The notes below the pieces were generated by a model. It was not told the origin of the DNA, did no database searches, and was given only the letters and a program-made list of their open reading frames with translations. A program made the translations under genes and the position numbers. Below, piece after piece: positions 15,618-23,648 of a DNA stretch of 31,388 bases (positions are counted from its first letter, which is position 1; each line of letters starts with the position of its first letter). Source of the stretch: T3Sed10-241 sp036751905 (GTDB lineage Bacteria; Bacteroidota; Bacteroidia; Flavobacteriales_D; Cryomorphaceae); the NCBI GenBank assembly GCA_036751905.1, contig DAIOTP010000024.1, positions 1 through 31,388 of the forward strand, written 5' to 3'.

Positions 15618-16208
15618 TCAATGAATCTTGACCCCCTGAGTCCGGTACCCCGGCACCCATTTGCGGAAAGCCAAATACACCCCATACCCAATCCCGGCAC
15701 CCAATATCCACCCGCACACCACATCGGCAGGGTAGTGCACCCCGAGGTATATGCGGGTGTAACTAAAGAGGGCCGCCCATAGCAAAATCCACCATGCCCA
15801 TTTGGCGAAAGCCTTATACACCAGGAGATAAACAAAGGTCGCCACTCCGGCGGCGTTGGTGGCGTGTGAGCTTACAAAGCCAAATTTGCCGCCGCGATAG
15901 TCATTCACCGTATGCACCAAGTGTCCAATGTTGAGGTTGTGCGTGGGTCTGTAACGCTGGAATACCTCTTTAAAGAGTTCTACGCTGATGCGGTCACCAA
16001 GGGTGATCACCAGTGCCACACCCAGCAGTGACCAAAGCGCTGGCTTTGCTCCATGTGATTTGTATATCATCCACAGCATCAGGAGGTAGGCAGGTATCCA
16101 GAATACGTCCTCCGTCATCACGAACATCAGCTGATCGAGCCAAGGCTGGTGCAAGCCATTGAGCCGGAGAAATAACTGAGTGTCTAAAGCTTTGATGTCT
16201 TCGATCAT
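15618..16208 (-). CDS. PAP2-family membrane phosphatase
   Basis: The 196-residue integral membrane protein contains all three phosphatase motifs of the PAP2 superfamily: K80-x6-R87-P88 (KEVFQRYRP), SSHA with His115 in place of the common PSGH form, and R152-x5-H158-x3-D162 (TRIYLGVHYPAD). About five transmembrane helices surround them. Such enzymes dephosphorylate lipid phosphates such as undecaprenyl pyrophosphate or phosphatidic acid, with the active site facing the periplasm. The particular substrate cannot be told. Its start overlaps the obgE stop by 4 bp, making it the last gene of hpt-adk-obgE-PAP2. Confidence 0.93.
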   Translation of the reverse strand: MIEDIKALDTQLFLRLNGLHQPWLDQLMFVMTEDVFWIPAYLLMLWMIYKSHGAKPALWSLLGVALVITLGDRISVELFKEVFQRYRPTHNLNIGHLVHTVNDYRGGKFGFVSSHATNAAGVATFVYLLVYKAFAKWAWWILLWAALFSYTRIYLGVHYPADVVCGWILGAGIGYGVYLAFRKWVPGYRTQGVKIH

Positions 16209-17200
16209 GCCTCCTTATTGAGGTGCCTCCAGATCAAGTCTTTGAGCTCGGTGAGCCCCTGTTGTGCCACAGAGCTGATAAATACGTAGGGCAGCTTGGG
16301 CAGGCTGGGCTTGATTTCAGCTTTGAGCTCCTCATCGAGCATGTCGCTTTTGGAGATGGCCAGCAGGCGGGTTTTGTCAAGCAATTCAGGATTGTACGCG
16401 CGCAGTTCCGCAAGGAGGATGTCGTACTCTTCGGCGATGTCGGGGCTATCGGCCGGGATGAGGAAGAGTAAGAGGCTGTTGCGCTCAATGTGACGCAGGA
16501 AGCGCAGTCCGAGGCCCTTGCCTTCGCTGGCGCCTTCGATGATGCCCGGAATGTCGGCCATAACGAAGGAGCGGTCGTCGCGGTAACTTACGATGCCCAG
16601 GTTGGGCACGAGGGTGGTGAAGGCGTAATCGGCAATTTCGGGCTTGGCTGCCGAGACCACGGAGAGCAAAGTGCTTTTGCCCGCATTGGGAAAGCCCACC
16701 AAGCCTACGTCGGCCAGAACCTTGAGCTCCAGGATGCGCCAGGCCTCCTCCCCTTCTTCGCCGGGTTGAGCAAAGCGCGGAGTTTGGAAGGTGCTGGACT
16801 TAAAATGGTCGTTGCCTAAGCCGCCACGGCCACCTTTGAGGAGGATGAATTCCTGATCGGGCTCGGTAATTTCGGTAATCACTTCGCTGGTTTCGGGATC
16901 ACGCACCACGGTGCCTAGGGGCACGTCGATGTACACATCTTCACCGCTTTTGCCTGTACTGGTTTGTTTGCCACCGGGTTCGCCGTGTCCGGCAAATATG
17001 TGTCGCTTGTATTTTAGGTGTAGCAAGGTCCACATCTGCGGATTGGCACGGAGTACCACATGTCCACCACGGCCGCCGTCACCCCCATCGGGCCCCCCCT
17101 TCGCGGTCCAGTTGTCGCGGTGAAGGTGCCTGCTGCCCGCTCCGCCTTTGCCTGAGCGGCAGTTAATTTTTACATAGTCAACGAAATTGCTGTTAGACAT
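16205..17200 (-). CDS. obgE: GTPase ObgE/CgtA
   Basis: The 331-residue protein has the glycine-rich Obg fold (residues ~5-160: GKGGAGSRHLHRD, GGPDGGDGGRGGHV) and the G domain with G1 GFPNAGKSTLLS, switch I/G2 YAFTTLVPNLG, G3 DIPGIIEGAS and an AISKSD G4-type motif. The C-terminal OCT domain of some Obg proteins is absent, which is normal for many Bacteroidota. ObgE works in large ribosomal subunit assembly and stress control. It overlaps adk upstream by 8 bp and the PAP2 gene downstream by 4 bp. Confidence 0.97.
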   Translation of the reverse strand: MSNSNFVDYVKINCRSGKGGAGSRHLHRDNWTAKGGPDGGDGGRGGHVVLRANPQMWTLLHLKYKRHIFAGHGEPGGKQTSTGKSGEDVYIDVPLGTVVRDPETSEVITEITEPDQEFILLKGGRGGLGNDHFKSSTFQTPRFAQPGEEGEEAWRILELKVLADVGLVGFPNAGKSTLLSVVSAAKPEIADYAFTTLVPNLGIVSYRDDRSFVMADIPGIIEGASEGKGLGLRFLRHIERNSLLLFLIPADSPDIAEEYDILLAELRAYNPELLDKTRLLAISKSDMLDEELKAEIKPSLPKLPYVFISSVAQQGLTELKDLIWRHLNKEA

Positions 17201-17768
17201 GGCGCTCGGTGGCTACATAAAGCCGCTCGCTGATGGCATCAATGCTGCCTACCCCATCCACCTCTTCAAGCTTGTGCTGCTTGCGGTAGTAATTGGCCAC
17301 GGGGGCGGTTTCTTTTTTATAAACGGCAATGCGGTTTTCGATCACCTTTGCATCGGCATCATCAGCCCGGCCGCTGGTTTCAGCGCGCTTCAGCAGGCGG
17401 CTTTTCAGTTCGGCATCATTTACCGTAAGGGCAAGCATTACATTGATGGCTTGGCCCTTGGATGTCAGAAAATGGTCCAATGCCTGGGCCTGGGGCTCGG
17501 TGCGCGGAAAGCCATCGAATATAAATCCATTGGCTTCCGGGTGGGCATTCACTTCACTTTCGAGCATTTTAATGGTCACCTCATCGGGCACGAGGTTGCC
17601 TGCGTTCATGTAGTTTTGGGCGAGTTTGCCCAGTTCGGTTTCGCCTTTGATGTTGCGGCGGAATATGTCGCCAGTGCTGAGGTGCACCAGGTTGTATTTT
17701 TCCACAAGGCGCTCGGCCTGTGTTCCTTTGCCGGCACCGGGAGGGCCGAAGAGTACCAGGTGTATCAT
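17193..17768 (-). CDS. adk: adenylate kinase (short form)
   Basis: The 191-residue enzyme interconverts ATP + AMP and 2 ADP. Visible motifs are the P-loop FGPPGAGKGTQAERL at residues 7-21, the AMP-binding HLSTGDIFRRNI and GFIFDGFPRTEPQAQALD, and the arginine-rich KSRLLKRAETSGRADDAD. The LID is short and lacks the zinc-binding cysteines of long forms. It lies between hpt (4-bp overlap) and obgE (8-bp overlap), so expression is coupled with purine salvage and ribosome assembly. Confidence 0.97.
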   Translation of the reverse strand: MIHLVLFGPPGAGKGTQAERLVEKYNLVHLSTGDIFRRNIKGETELGKLAQNYMNAGNLVPDEVTIKMLESEVNAHPEANGFIFDGFPRTEPQAQALDHFLTSKGQAINVMLALTVNDAELKSRLLKRAETSGRADDADAKVIENRIAVYKKETAPVANYYRKQHKLEEVDGVGSIDAISERLYVATERHV

Positions 17769-18322
17769 AAGTCCGGATGTGTCTTTGGGAGTACGATTTG
17801 GTAAATGTCGTTGAGGTTGCGCCCCTGCCCGTCGTAGTCTAAGCCGTAGCCCACCACGAAGAGGTTGGGGATTTCGAACCCTACATAGTCGAGCTTCACA
17901 TCTCCATGGTAAGCCTCAGGCTTGTACAGCAGGCTGGCCACTTTGATGCTTGCGGGTTTTTCCGATTCAAGCCCCTGCATGAGGTGCTCTATCGTGTTGC
18001 CCGTATCTACAATGTCCTCGAGGATGATGAGGTGGCGTCCTTGAATATTGGAATTTAAGCCGATATGGCTCGAGATCTTTCCGGAACTTTCTGTACCCCG
18101 GTAGGAGGTGAGCTTTACAAAGTTGATTTCAGAGGGGATGCCGATGTGGTTCATCAGTTCGGCCGCAAAGCGAAAGCAGCCGTTGAGCACCCCAAGGAAG
18201 AGGGGATTTTTGCCATCATATTCTGCATTGATTTGTAAACCAATAGCTTTAACGCGCTCTTTAATTTGCCCTTCACTGATGTAGGGCACAAACTCCTTGG
18301 AGTGTAGGGTGATCTTGCTCAT
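17765..18322 (-). CDS. hpt: hypoxanthine phosphoribosyltransferase
   Basis: The 185-residue enzyme converts hypoxanthine (and possibly guanine) plus PRPP to the nucleotide. The PRPP loop ILEDIVDTGNTIEHL is clear, as are the early loop GVLNGCFRFAAEL and the C-terminal VGYGLDYDGQGRNL typical of HGPRT. It is the first gene of the tight unit hpt-adk-obgE-PAP2. A 219-bp gap separates it from the divergent T9SS cargo gene; TACTTTCG about 25 bp before the ATG is one base from the -7 consensus, but no -33 element was seen. Confidence 0.96.
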   Translation of the reverse strand: MSKITLHSKEFVPYISEGQIKERVKAIGLQINAEYDGKNPLFLGVLNGCFRFAAELMNHIGIPSEINFVKLTSYRGTESSGKISSHIGLNSNIQGRHLIILEDIVDTGNTIEHLMQGLESEKPASIKVASLLYKPEAYHGDVKLDYVGFEIPNLFVVGYGLDYDGQGRNLNDIYQIVLPKTHPDL

Positions 18323-18525
18323 GCGTTTTCGAAATGAGCTGCGAAAGTAAGCATTTACAGCCTAGGTGCTGCCTTTCCGTGATGATGGGTAGCTCGACGG
18401 CAAAATTGGCTGGGGTGAAGCCATCATGTTAAATCTTTGTGCTCCATTGCCTCTTCCAAAAATTTTTTGATTAATATTGTCTAGGATCGGTCCAAAGCTT
18501 ACAACCATGAAAAGTCTAATCTAAC

Positions 18526-18533
18526 TATGTTTG
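18526..18533 (+). promoter_or_regulatory. -7 element (TATGTTTG) of the beta-helix protein gene
   Basis: TATGTTTG is a full match to TAnnTTTG. It ends 8 bp before ATG 18542. A transcript start about 5-7 bp after it would make that ATG leaderless or favour the second ATG (18554). No clear -33 element was seen. Confidence 0.4.
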
Positions 18534-18541
18534 TATTCTAA

Positions 18542-20053
18542 ATGAAACGCAAAATGAACCAGACCTCTATCCTTTCCCTTGCCGCCTTTTGCTTAGCGCT
18601 TTGCACAGCACCTGCACTCCATGCCCAGTACACTACTCCCGGCCTCGGCCAAGCCTATACCCTCGACGAACTTGTGGAGATTTCGGCCGGAACAGTACTC
18701 TGGGAATCAACCCATTTTGCAGTAAATGCAGACCTTACCATCGCCGAAACGGATTCTCTGGTGATTGAGGGAGAAATTATAGTCCATTTTGCGGAAGCGG
18801 TGCTGCTCACCATACAAGGCACCCTGCTTACAGGGGGTGGCGCTGAACTCACCGTGGCCAATTGCTGTGATACCCACTGGGGCGGCATTCGCTTCGAAAA
18901 CACTTCAGCCGGACGACTTCATCATACCACCATCACTTATGGAGGTGGTATACGCGTGCTTACGCCAAATTTTGAAGCCGTGCATTGCCAGGTATCTTAT
19001 CACAACGCGGTGACTTCCACAGGAGGTGCAATCGGGCTCTCGGGCGGTAAAGCCCTCATTAGCAATTGTACTTTTGAGGCCAATGCCGCCTCGGCCATAT
19101 CAAGCCCGGCCAATATCAATACTGCGCCGAGGATAGAGCATTGCTACTTTTCAGGAAACAATACCTCCAATGCCAACCGCCCGCAGATCAACCTAGGGCC
19201 ATCGGGTGCAGATACCACCTACATAGTGGCCAACTGGGTGCTCGGCAATACCACACTCACCCAAACAGGGGGTATCGCGGTAGCATCACTTGTCGGCAAC
19301 CCTTGCCATGTGGTGATCGATAAAAACATTGTGATTTACAACCGGTACGGAGTGGCGGTTATTGGCAACAATATACATTCCCGCATTATAGCCAATGGAC
19401 TAAATTACAATAATATTCAGGCAGATCCAATGCTTGGGGGCAGCGGTATAAACCTCAACAGCTCTGGGGTGAACAGCCATACCATCCTCAACAATTACAT
19501 AGAAGGCAACCTTTGGGGCATTACCCTGCAGGGCACCGCGCAGGCCAACATTGGCGAAATCGACAACCCGGAAGTGGGTCCGGGATTCAATGAATTTCTT
19601 GGAAACCAAAATGAAGGGGGTGACTTCGACCTGTACAACAATACTCCCAATACCATTATGGCCCAGGAAAATTGTTGGACCCCATTTCACTGGACTCCGA
19701 CAGTGGAAGATGTCGAGTCGGTGATATTCCACCAAAATGATGACCCGACCCTGGGCGAGGTGATTTTTGTGCCCTTTATCGAGTGCGGGTACATCAACAA
19801 CACCTCCAATTCATCCGTCTATACCACAACGGCTTATCCCAATCCCGCGCAGGGCCTTGTGCGTTTGAAAAGCAGCTTCGGCATGCAAGCCGTCGCTTTG
19901 TACGACATGAGTGGACGCCTGCTGCACGAATGGACTCCTGCAGGTAGCCCGGAGGAAACAAGCTTGCGCTTAGAAGGCTTTACCCCTGGCTTGTATCTCC
20001 TGCAGATATCTGGTGCACAGGGCACTACAACGACCAAACTCATGATGGAATAG
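18542..20053 (+). CDS. secreted right-handed beta-helix protein with T9SS sorting domain
   Basis: The 503-residue protein has a signal peptide (MKRKMNQTS, then a hydrophobic run to ALHAQ near residue 29). A long middle part (~60-370) has the Asn/Gly/Ile-rich repeats of a right-handed parallel beta-helix (GGAIGLSGGKALISNCTFEA, NRYGVAVIGNNIHSRII, NNYIEGNLWGITLQG). The last ~80 residues are a type A T9SS sorting domain (AYPNPAQGLVRLKS, VALYDMSGRLLHEW, FTPGLYLLQISG, ending TTKLMME). The protein should cross the outer membrane through the T9SS and be displayed or released. Beta-helix proteins often bind or cut polysaccharides, but no catalytic residues are recognisable, so no activity is assigned. 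ATG 18554 is an alternative start that keeps the signal peptide. Confidence 0.9.
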   Translation: MKRKMNQTSILSLAAFCLALCTAPALHAQYTTPGLGQAYTLDELVEISAGTVLWESTHFAVNADLTIAETDSLVIEGEIIVHFAEAVLLTIQGTLLTGGGAELTVANCCDTHWGGIRFENTSAGRLHHTTITYGGGIRVLTPNFEAVHCQVSYHNAVTSTGGAIGLSGGKALISNCTFEANAASAISSPANINTAPRIEHCYFSGNNTSNANRPQINLGPSGADTTYIVANWVLGNTTLTQTGGIAVASLVGNPCHVVIDKNIVIYNRYGVAVIGNNIHSRIIANGLNYNNIQADPMLGGSGINLNSSGVNSHTILNNYIEGNLWGITLQGTAQANIGEIDNPEVGPGFNEFLGNQNEGGDFDLYNNTPNTIMAQENCWTPFHWTPTVEDVESVIFHQNDDPTLGEVIFVPFIECGYINNTSNSSVYTTTAYPNPAQGLVRLKSSFGMQAVALYDMSGRLLHEWTPAGSPEETSLRLEGFTPGLYLLQISGAQGTTTTKLMME

Positions 20054-20089
20054 CGGCTGTGTTCAAGGTATGCAATGCCCGCCAAGCCT

Positions 20090-20097
20090 TATCTTTG
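20090..20097 (+). promoter_or_regulatory. -7 element (TATCTTTG) just before purK
   Basis: TATCTTTG matches TAnnTTTG inside CCTTATCTTTGCCC. It ends 4 bp before ATG 20102, predicting a leaderless purK transcript. The same 14-mer with one change precedes the flavin-reductase-like gene at 22127. Confidence 0.45.
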
Positions 20098-20101
20098 CCC
20101 C

Positions 20102-21250
20102 ATGCAAAAACCCTTTTACCACAAAGACTTCAGCCTCGGGGTACTGGGCGGCGGGCAGCTCGGCCGTATGCTCCTGCCACCCGCCAATGAGCTCGACATC
20201 AAGCTCGCCATACTCGACCCCGATCCCGAAGCGCCTTGCAGCAAGCTCGCCCACCACTTTGTATGCGGTGATTTTAAAGACCACGATACGGTGGTCAAAT
20301 TTGGCGAAAGCTGTGATGTGATTACGGTGGAAATCGAGCACGTGAGCATCAGCGCCCTGAAAGCCCTCCGCGATATGGGTAAAAAAGTGTTTCCTCAGCC
20401 TGAGGTGCTGGAAACGGTGCAAGACAAAGGCCTGCAAAAGCAGTTTTACGAAAAGTATGGCATCCCCACGGCGCCTTTTCACCTGGTGGAAAGTGCGGCT
20501 GAGCTCCAGGCCCACAAGTACTTTCTACCTTTTGCCCAAAAGCTGCGAAAGGGTGGGTACGACGGCCGCGGGGTGCAACTCATGCGCTCCGAAGCCGATT
20601 TGGCGAAAGCCTTTGACGCCCCCTGTGTATTGGAACAACTGGTGGATTTCGGGCAAGAGCTGGCCATCATTGTGGCACGCAATGAAAGTGGCGAGGTACG
20701 CACTTTCCCACTGGTAGCCATGGAGTTTAACCCCCAGGCCAACCTGGTGGAATACCTCTTCGCGCCCGCCGGGGTCGATGCCGCGGTGGAGCGCCGCGCT
20801 GAGGAAATAGCCCGCCAAACTGTAGAGGCTTACGGCCTCGTGGGCATCATGGCCATCGAGCTCTTTATGCTGCGCGACGGCAGCCTGCTTGTAAACGAGG
20901 TAGCCCCGCGCCCCCACAATTCCGGCCACCACAGCATCGAGGCCAATGCCACTTCACAATACGCACAGCACCTGCGCGCCATCCTCAACCTGCCCCTCGG
21001 CGATACGGCCACCACCCGCCATGCGGCCATGGTCAACCTGCTTGGGGCGGAGGGATATAGCGGCCCTGTGCACTACGAAGGCCTGGAGGCGGCCCTTGCC
21101 ATTCCCGAAGTGTATGTGCACCTTTACGGAAAATCGCTCACCAAGCCCTTCCGGAAAATGGGCCACGTGACCTGCACCGGAGCCACCGCCAGTGAAGTGC
21201 GCGACAAAGCCTTAAAGATCAAAGAACTCATCACCGTAAAAACCGCCTGA
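20102..21250 (+). CDS. purK: 5-(carboxyamino)imidazole ribonucleotide synthase
   Basis: The 382-residue ATP-grasp enzyme makes N5-CAIR from AIR, bicarbonate and ATP in purine synthesis. Features in order: the N-terminal LGVLGGGQLGRMLLPPA, ITVEIEHVS, the ATP-grasp segment LRKGGYDGRGVQL, LEQLVDFGQELAIIVARN, and the metal-binding region VNEVAPRPHNSGHHSIEA. I prefer ATG 20102 over ATG 20075, because the -7 element lies between them and the family begins near this point. It is followed after 3 bp by purE, so both form one unit. Length is as usual for the family. Confidence 0.96.
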   Translation: MQKPFYHKDFSLGVLGGGQLGRMLLPPANELDIKLAILDPDPEAPCSKLAHHFVCGDFKDHDTVVKFGESCDVITVEIEHVSISALKALRDMGKKVFPQPEVLETVQDKGLQKQFYEKYGIPTAPFHLVESAAELQAHKYFLPFAQKLRKGGYDGRGVQLMRSEADLAKAFDAPCVLEQLVDFGQELAIIVARNESGEVRTFPLVAMEFNPQANLVEYLFAPAGVDAAVERRAEEIARQTVEAYGLVGIMAIELFMLRDGSLLVNEVAPRPHNSGHHSIEANATSQYAQHLRAILNLPLGDTATTRHAAMVNLLGAEGYSGPVHYEGLEAALAIPEVYVHLYGKSLTKPFRKMGHVTCTGATASEVRDKALKIKELITVKTA

Positions 21251-21253
21251 ACT

Positions 21254-21727
21254 ATGGTAGCCATCATCATGGGCAGCAAGAGCGACCTCCCTGTAATGCA
21301 GGGTGCGGCCGACATGCTCAAAGAATTCGAAATTCCCTATGAACTCACCATCGTATCGGCGCACCGCACGCCGGAGCGCATGTTCGATTTTGCGAAAAAC
21401 GCCGAGTCGCGGGGCATCAAAGTGATCATAGCCGGGGCCGGGGGCGCTGCCCACCTGCCGGGCATGGTGGCCAGCCTCACGCCCCTGCCAGTAATCGGCG
21501 TGCCAGTCAAGAGCCGCAACAGCATCGACGGCTGGGACTCCCTGCTCAGCATCGTGCAAATGCCCGGCGGCGTGCCCGTAGCCACCGTGGCTGTGGATGG
21601 CGCCATGAATGCCGGCATCCTCGCCGCCCAGATGATCGCCACCGGCGATCAGGCCCTGCGCCGCCGCATCAGCGACTTCAAAGCCGGATTGAAGGCCAAG
21701 GTGATCAGGGATGCGGAGACCTTGTAG
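21254..21727 (+). CDS. purE: N5-carboxyaminoimidazole ribonucleotide mutase (class I PurE)
   Basis: The 157-residue enzyme converts N5-CAIR to CAIR, directly after PurK in the purine pathway. It shows IIMGSKSDLPVM at the N-terminus, VSAHRTPERMFDFA (with the catalytic His) near residue 37, and AGAGGAAHLPGMVAS near 60, all typical of octameric class I PurE. It starts 3 bp after the purK stop, probably translationally coupled. The pair is compositionally more GC-rich than the accessory genes on the far left of the window. Confidence 0.97.
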   Translation: MVAIIMGSKSDLPVMQGAADMLKEFEIPYELTIVSAHRTPERMFDFAKNAESRGIKVIIAGAGGAAHLPGMVASLTPLPVIGVPVKSRNSIDGWDSLLSIVQMPGGVPVATVAVDGAMNAGILAAQMIATGDQALRRRISDFKAGLKAKVIRDAETL

Positions 21728-21910
21728 GCAGGCGAGACTTATGTCGGTTTTTTATTGGGTTGTGATTTGTTCACCCAAGGACTGAGCTCCAACCCTATAG
21801 CACTGACACAATCCCCTCTGCCAAGCTAACCATTAAAAAATGGTGCCGCTCAAAAAGAGGCCTGTCCATTTCGAAACTCTGACATTGAAAGGATGTGTAT
21901 GGCCAAAATG

Positions 21911-21939
21911 AAAAAGGCCGTACCATGTGGAACGACCTT
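21911..21939 (-). terminator. terminator downstream of tRNA-Leu
   Basis: The arms AAGGCCGTACCA (21914-21925) and TGGAACGACCTT (21928-21939) pair with one mismatch and one wobble-type position. A run of A at 21911-21915 gives a U-tract on the minus strand, 10 bp after the tRNA 3' end. Confidence 0.75.
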
Positions 21940-21949
21940 TTGACTTTTG

Positions 21950-22031
21950 TGCGGATGGAGGGACTCGAACCCACACACCTTGCGGCACCAGATCCTAAGT
22001 CTGGCGTGTCTACCAATTTCACCACATCCGC
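21950..22031 (-). tRNA. tRNA-Leu (anticodon UAG)
   Basis: The 82-nt minus-strand sequence folds as a class II tRNA. The acceptor arm GCGGATG pairs with CATCCGC (discriminator A at 21950). The D arm contains TGGTAGAC, the anticodon arm is CCAGA-CTTAGGA-TCTGG giving UAG, the variable arm is TGCCGCAAGGTGT, and the T arm GTGGGTTCGAGTCCC contains GGTTCGA. The 3' CCA is not encoded. A hairpin terminator follows directly, so it is probably a single-gene unit. Confidence 0.96.
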
Positions 22032-22128
22032 TAGTGGGTCATTTTTTAAAGGAGCACAAAGATAAATCAGTTTATGTATTGTGCAAATCTATTGTCCTTG
22101 TCCATCCACCCTTATCCTTTCAAAGCCT

Positions 22129-22136
22129 TACCTTTG
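22129..22136 (+). promoter_or_regulatory. -7 element (TACCTTTG) of the flavin-reductase-like gene
   Basis: TACCTTTG matches TAnnTTTG within CCTTACCTTTGCCC, nearly identical to the purK promoter 14-mer. It ends 18 bp before ATG 22155, a short but ordinary leader. No -33 TTG at the typical distance was seen. Confidence 0.45.
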
Positions 22137-22154
22137 CCCTTCAAAAAAGCATGT

Positions 22155-23048
22155 ATGCCGTCATTTACCCCAAGTGAATTGCCTGTGCGAAAGGTACATG
22201 GACTGCTTTTGGGAGCCATTGGTCCCCGGCCGATAGCCTTTGCCAGCACATTGGATGAAAATGGCAGGCCCAACCTTGCTCCATTCAGCTTCTTCAACGT
22301 ATTCAGCGCCAATCCGCCCATACTCATATTTTCACCAGCACGACGAGGCACAAACAATACCACCAAGCACACACTCGACAACGCCCATAAAGTTAAACAA
22401 GTTGTAATCAATATTGTAAACTACAGTATGGTGCAACAAATGTCCCTTGCAAGTGCAGAATTTGCTGAAGGAATAAATGAATTTGAAAAGGCAGGCTTTA
22501 CCATGCAAGCATCCGAACTAATAAAGCCCTGGCGCATAAAAGAGGCCCCAGCACAGTTCGAATGTGAAATTACAGATGTCATTTCCTTAGGCAGCGAAGG
22601 AGGAGCAGGCAATCTTGTGGTATGCAAAGTAGTGCGGATGCACTTTCGCGATGAAATCATGGACCCCGATGGCCGCATTGACCAGCGAAGGATAGACACC
22701 GTAGGGCGCATGGGCGGCGATTACTATGTTCGCGCTTTTGGAAATGCCCTTTTTGAAGTGCCAAAACCCGGACAAATTCCGGGAATTGGTGTCGACATGA
22801 TTCCGTATGACATCCGCCATAGCAAGCACCTTAGCGGTAATGACCTCGGACTCCTGGGAGGTGTGGGGGCGCTGCCCGATGAAACTGCCGTTAATGAGTG
22901 GCGGCTTACAGAATTAAGCGATTTATTTGTAGCTTTAGAGGGTGAACCAAATACACTCGAAGAAGAGCTGCACAAGCTGGCTTGTGTTTACATTTCCGAA
23001 GGAAAAATAAACGAGGCTTGGCTTACCCTTCTGAGTTTTAACAACTAA
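22155..23048 (+). CDS. flavin reductase-like (FMN-binding split barrel) protein
   Basis: The 297-residue protein belongs to the flavin-reductase-like split-barrel family. The N-terminal ~200 residues carry its signatures: LLLGAIGPRPIAFASTLDENG, NLAPFSFFNVFSANPPILIFSPARR, and the flavin-contacting NNTTKHTLDN. Homologues bind FMN and reduce flavins or act as oxidoreductases with unknown partners. The C-terminal ~90 residues are an extension containing the YYVRAFGNALFEVPKP stretch. I chose ATG 22155 (MPSFTPSELPVRK); the open frame upstream overlaps the promoter. Its stop is 11 bp before the DUF3127 gene, so they are probably co-transcribed. The natural substrate is unknown. Confidence 0.88.
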   Translation: MPSFTPSELPVRKVHGLLLGAIGPRPIAFASTLDENGRPNLAPFSFFNVFSANPPILIFSPARRGTNNTTKHTLDNAHKVKQVVINIVNYSMVQQMSLASAEFAEGINEFEKAGFTMQASELIKPWRIKEAPAQFECEITDVISLGSEGGAGNLVVCKVVRMHFRDEIMDPDGRIDQRRIDTVGRMGGDYYVRAFGNALFEVPKPGQIPGIGVDMIPYDIRHSKHLSGNDLGLLGGVGALPDETAVNEWRLTELSDLFVALEGEPNTLEEELHKLACVYISEGKINEAWLTLLSFNN

Positions 23049-23059
23049 AATATAATAGT

Positions 23060-23434
23060 ATGTTTTCAATTTCTGGAAAGCTTATCGTTAAAAACGATGC
23101 TGAACAAGTTACCGACAAATTTCGCAAGAGAGAATTTGTAATCACTGATGACGCCAGTCAGTACCCACAGGAAATCCTTTTTCAGCTCACCCAAGACAAA
23201 GTTGATCTGCTCGAGCCATTTAACGTAGGTGAAAATGTGAAAGTAAATTTCAACCTGCGTGGCCGTCGGTGGGAAAACCCTAAAAGTGGTGAAACAAAGT
23301 TTTTCGTTTCTCTGGATGCCTGGCGCCTTGAGCGCGAGGGCAGTGCTGCCCCAACAGGAGGTGACCTGCCGCCGCTGCCCAATGTAGAACCGGTTGGCTT
23401 GCCTGCCGATGACAGCGATGATCTTCCTTTCTAA
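23060..23434 (+). CDS. DUF3127 domain protein, SSB-like with acidic DDLPF tail
   Basis: The 124-residue protein is of the DUF3127 type, common in Bacteroidota. Residues 1-95 look like an OB-fold (SGKLIVKNDAEQVTDKFRKREFVI, VKVNFNLRGRRWENPKSGE, FFVSLDAWRLER). Residues ~96-117 are a Pro/Gly-rich linker, and the last seven are DSDDLPF, closely resembling the acidic C-terminal tip of bacterial SSB (DDDIPF) that recruits repair and replication proteins. Single-strand nucleic-acid binding is thus a reasonable inference but not shown. It lies 11 bp after the flavin-reductase-like gene. Confidence 0.88.
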   Translation: MFSISGKLIVKNDAEQVTDKFRKREFVITDDASQYPQEILFQLTQDKVDLLEPFNVGENVKVNFNLRGRRWENPKSGETKFFVSLDAWRLEREGSAAPTGGDLPPLPNVEPVGLPADDSDDLPF

Positions 23435-23648
23435 AGGGGGATATTGTCAGAGCTCGCGCATTGTCGCTTGTGTGAACGTGCTGGCGTACGGGTTGGAATT
23501 GTGTGGTTCAGGATGGCATGATGTGCACCTCCTCCGGGATGGTAATGTGCCTTGGGTTCAAAAGCTATTGCAGCTGTAGTGTAACCTATGCCCATATGCT
23601 GTGTTGACTTGCCTTCCGGCAGCGCAAGCAGCATCGTGGTTGGTTTAT

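Noticed and set aside
17187..17804. 205-codon plus-strand frame
   Set aside because: Antisense shadow of adk; the minus-strand frame has all the adenylate kinase motifs.
21829..21844. Hairpin ACCAT-TAAAAA-ATGGT downstream of purE
   Set aside because: Only a 5-bp AT-rich stem and no U-tract; too weak to call the purKE terminator.
21795..22025. 76-codon minus-strand frame beginning MVKLVDTPDLGSGAARC
   Set aside because: This is the familiar false protein produced by translating a tRNA gene; it overlaps tRNA-Leu and its terminator.
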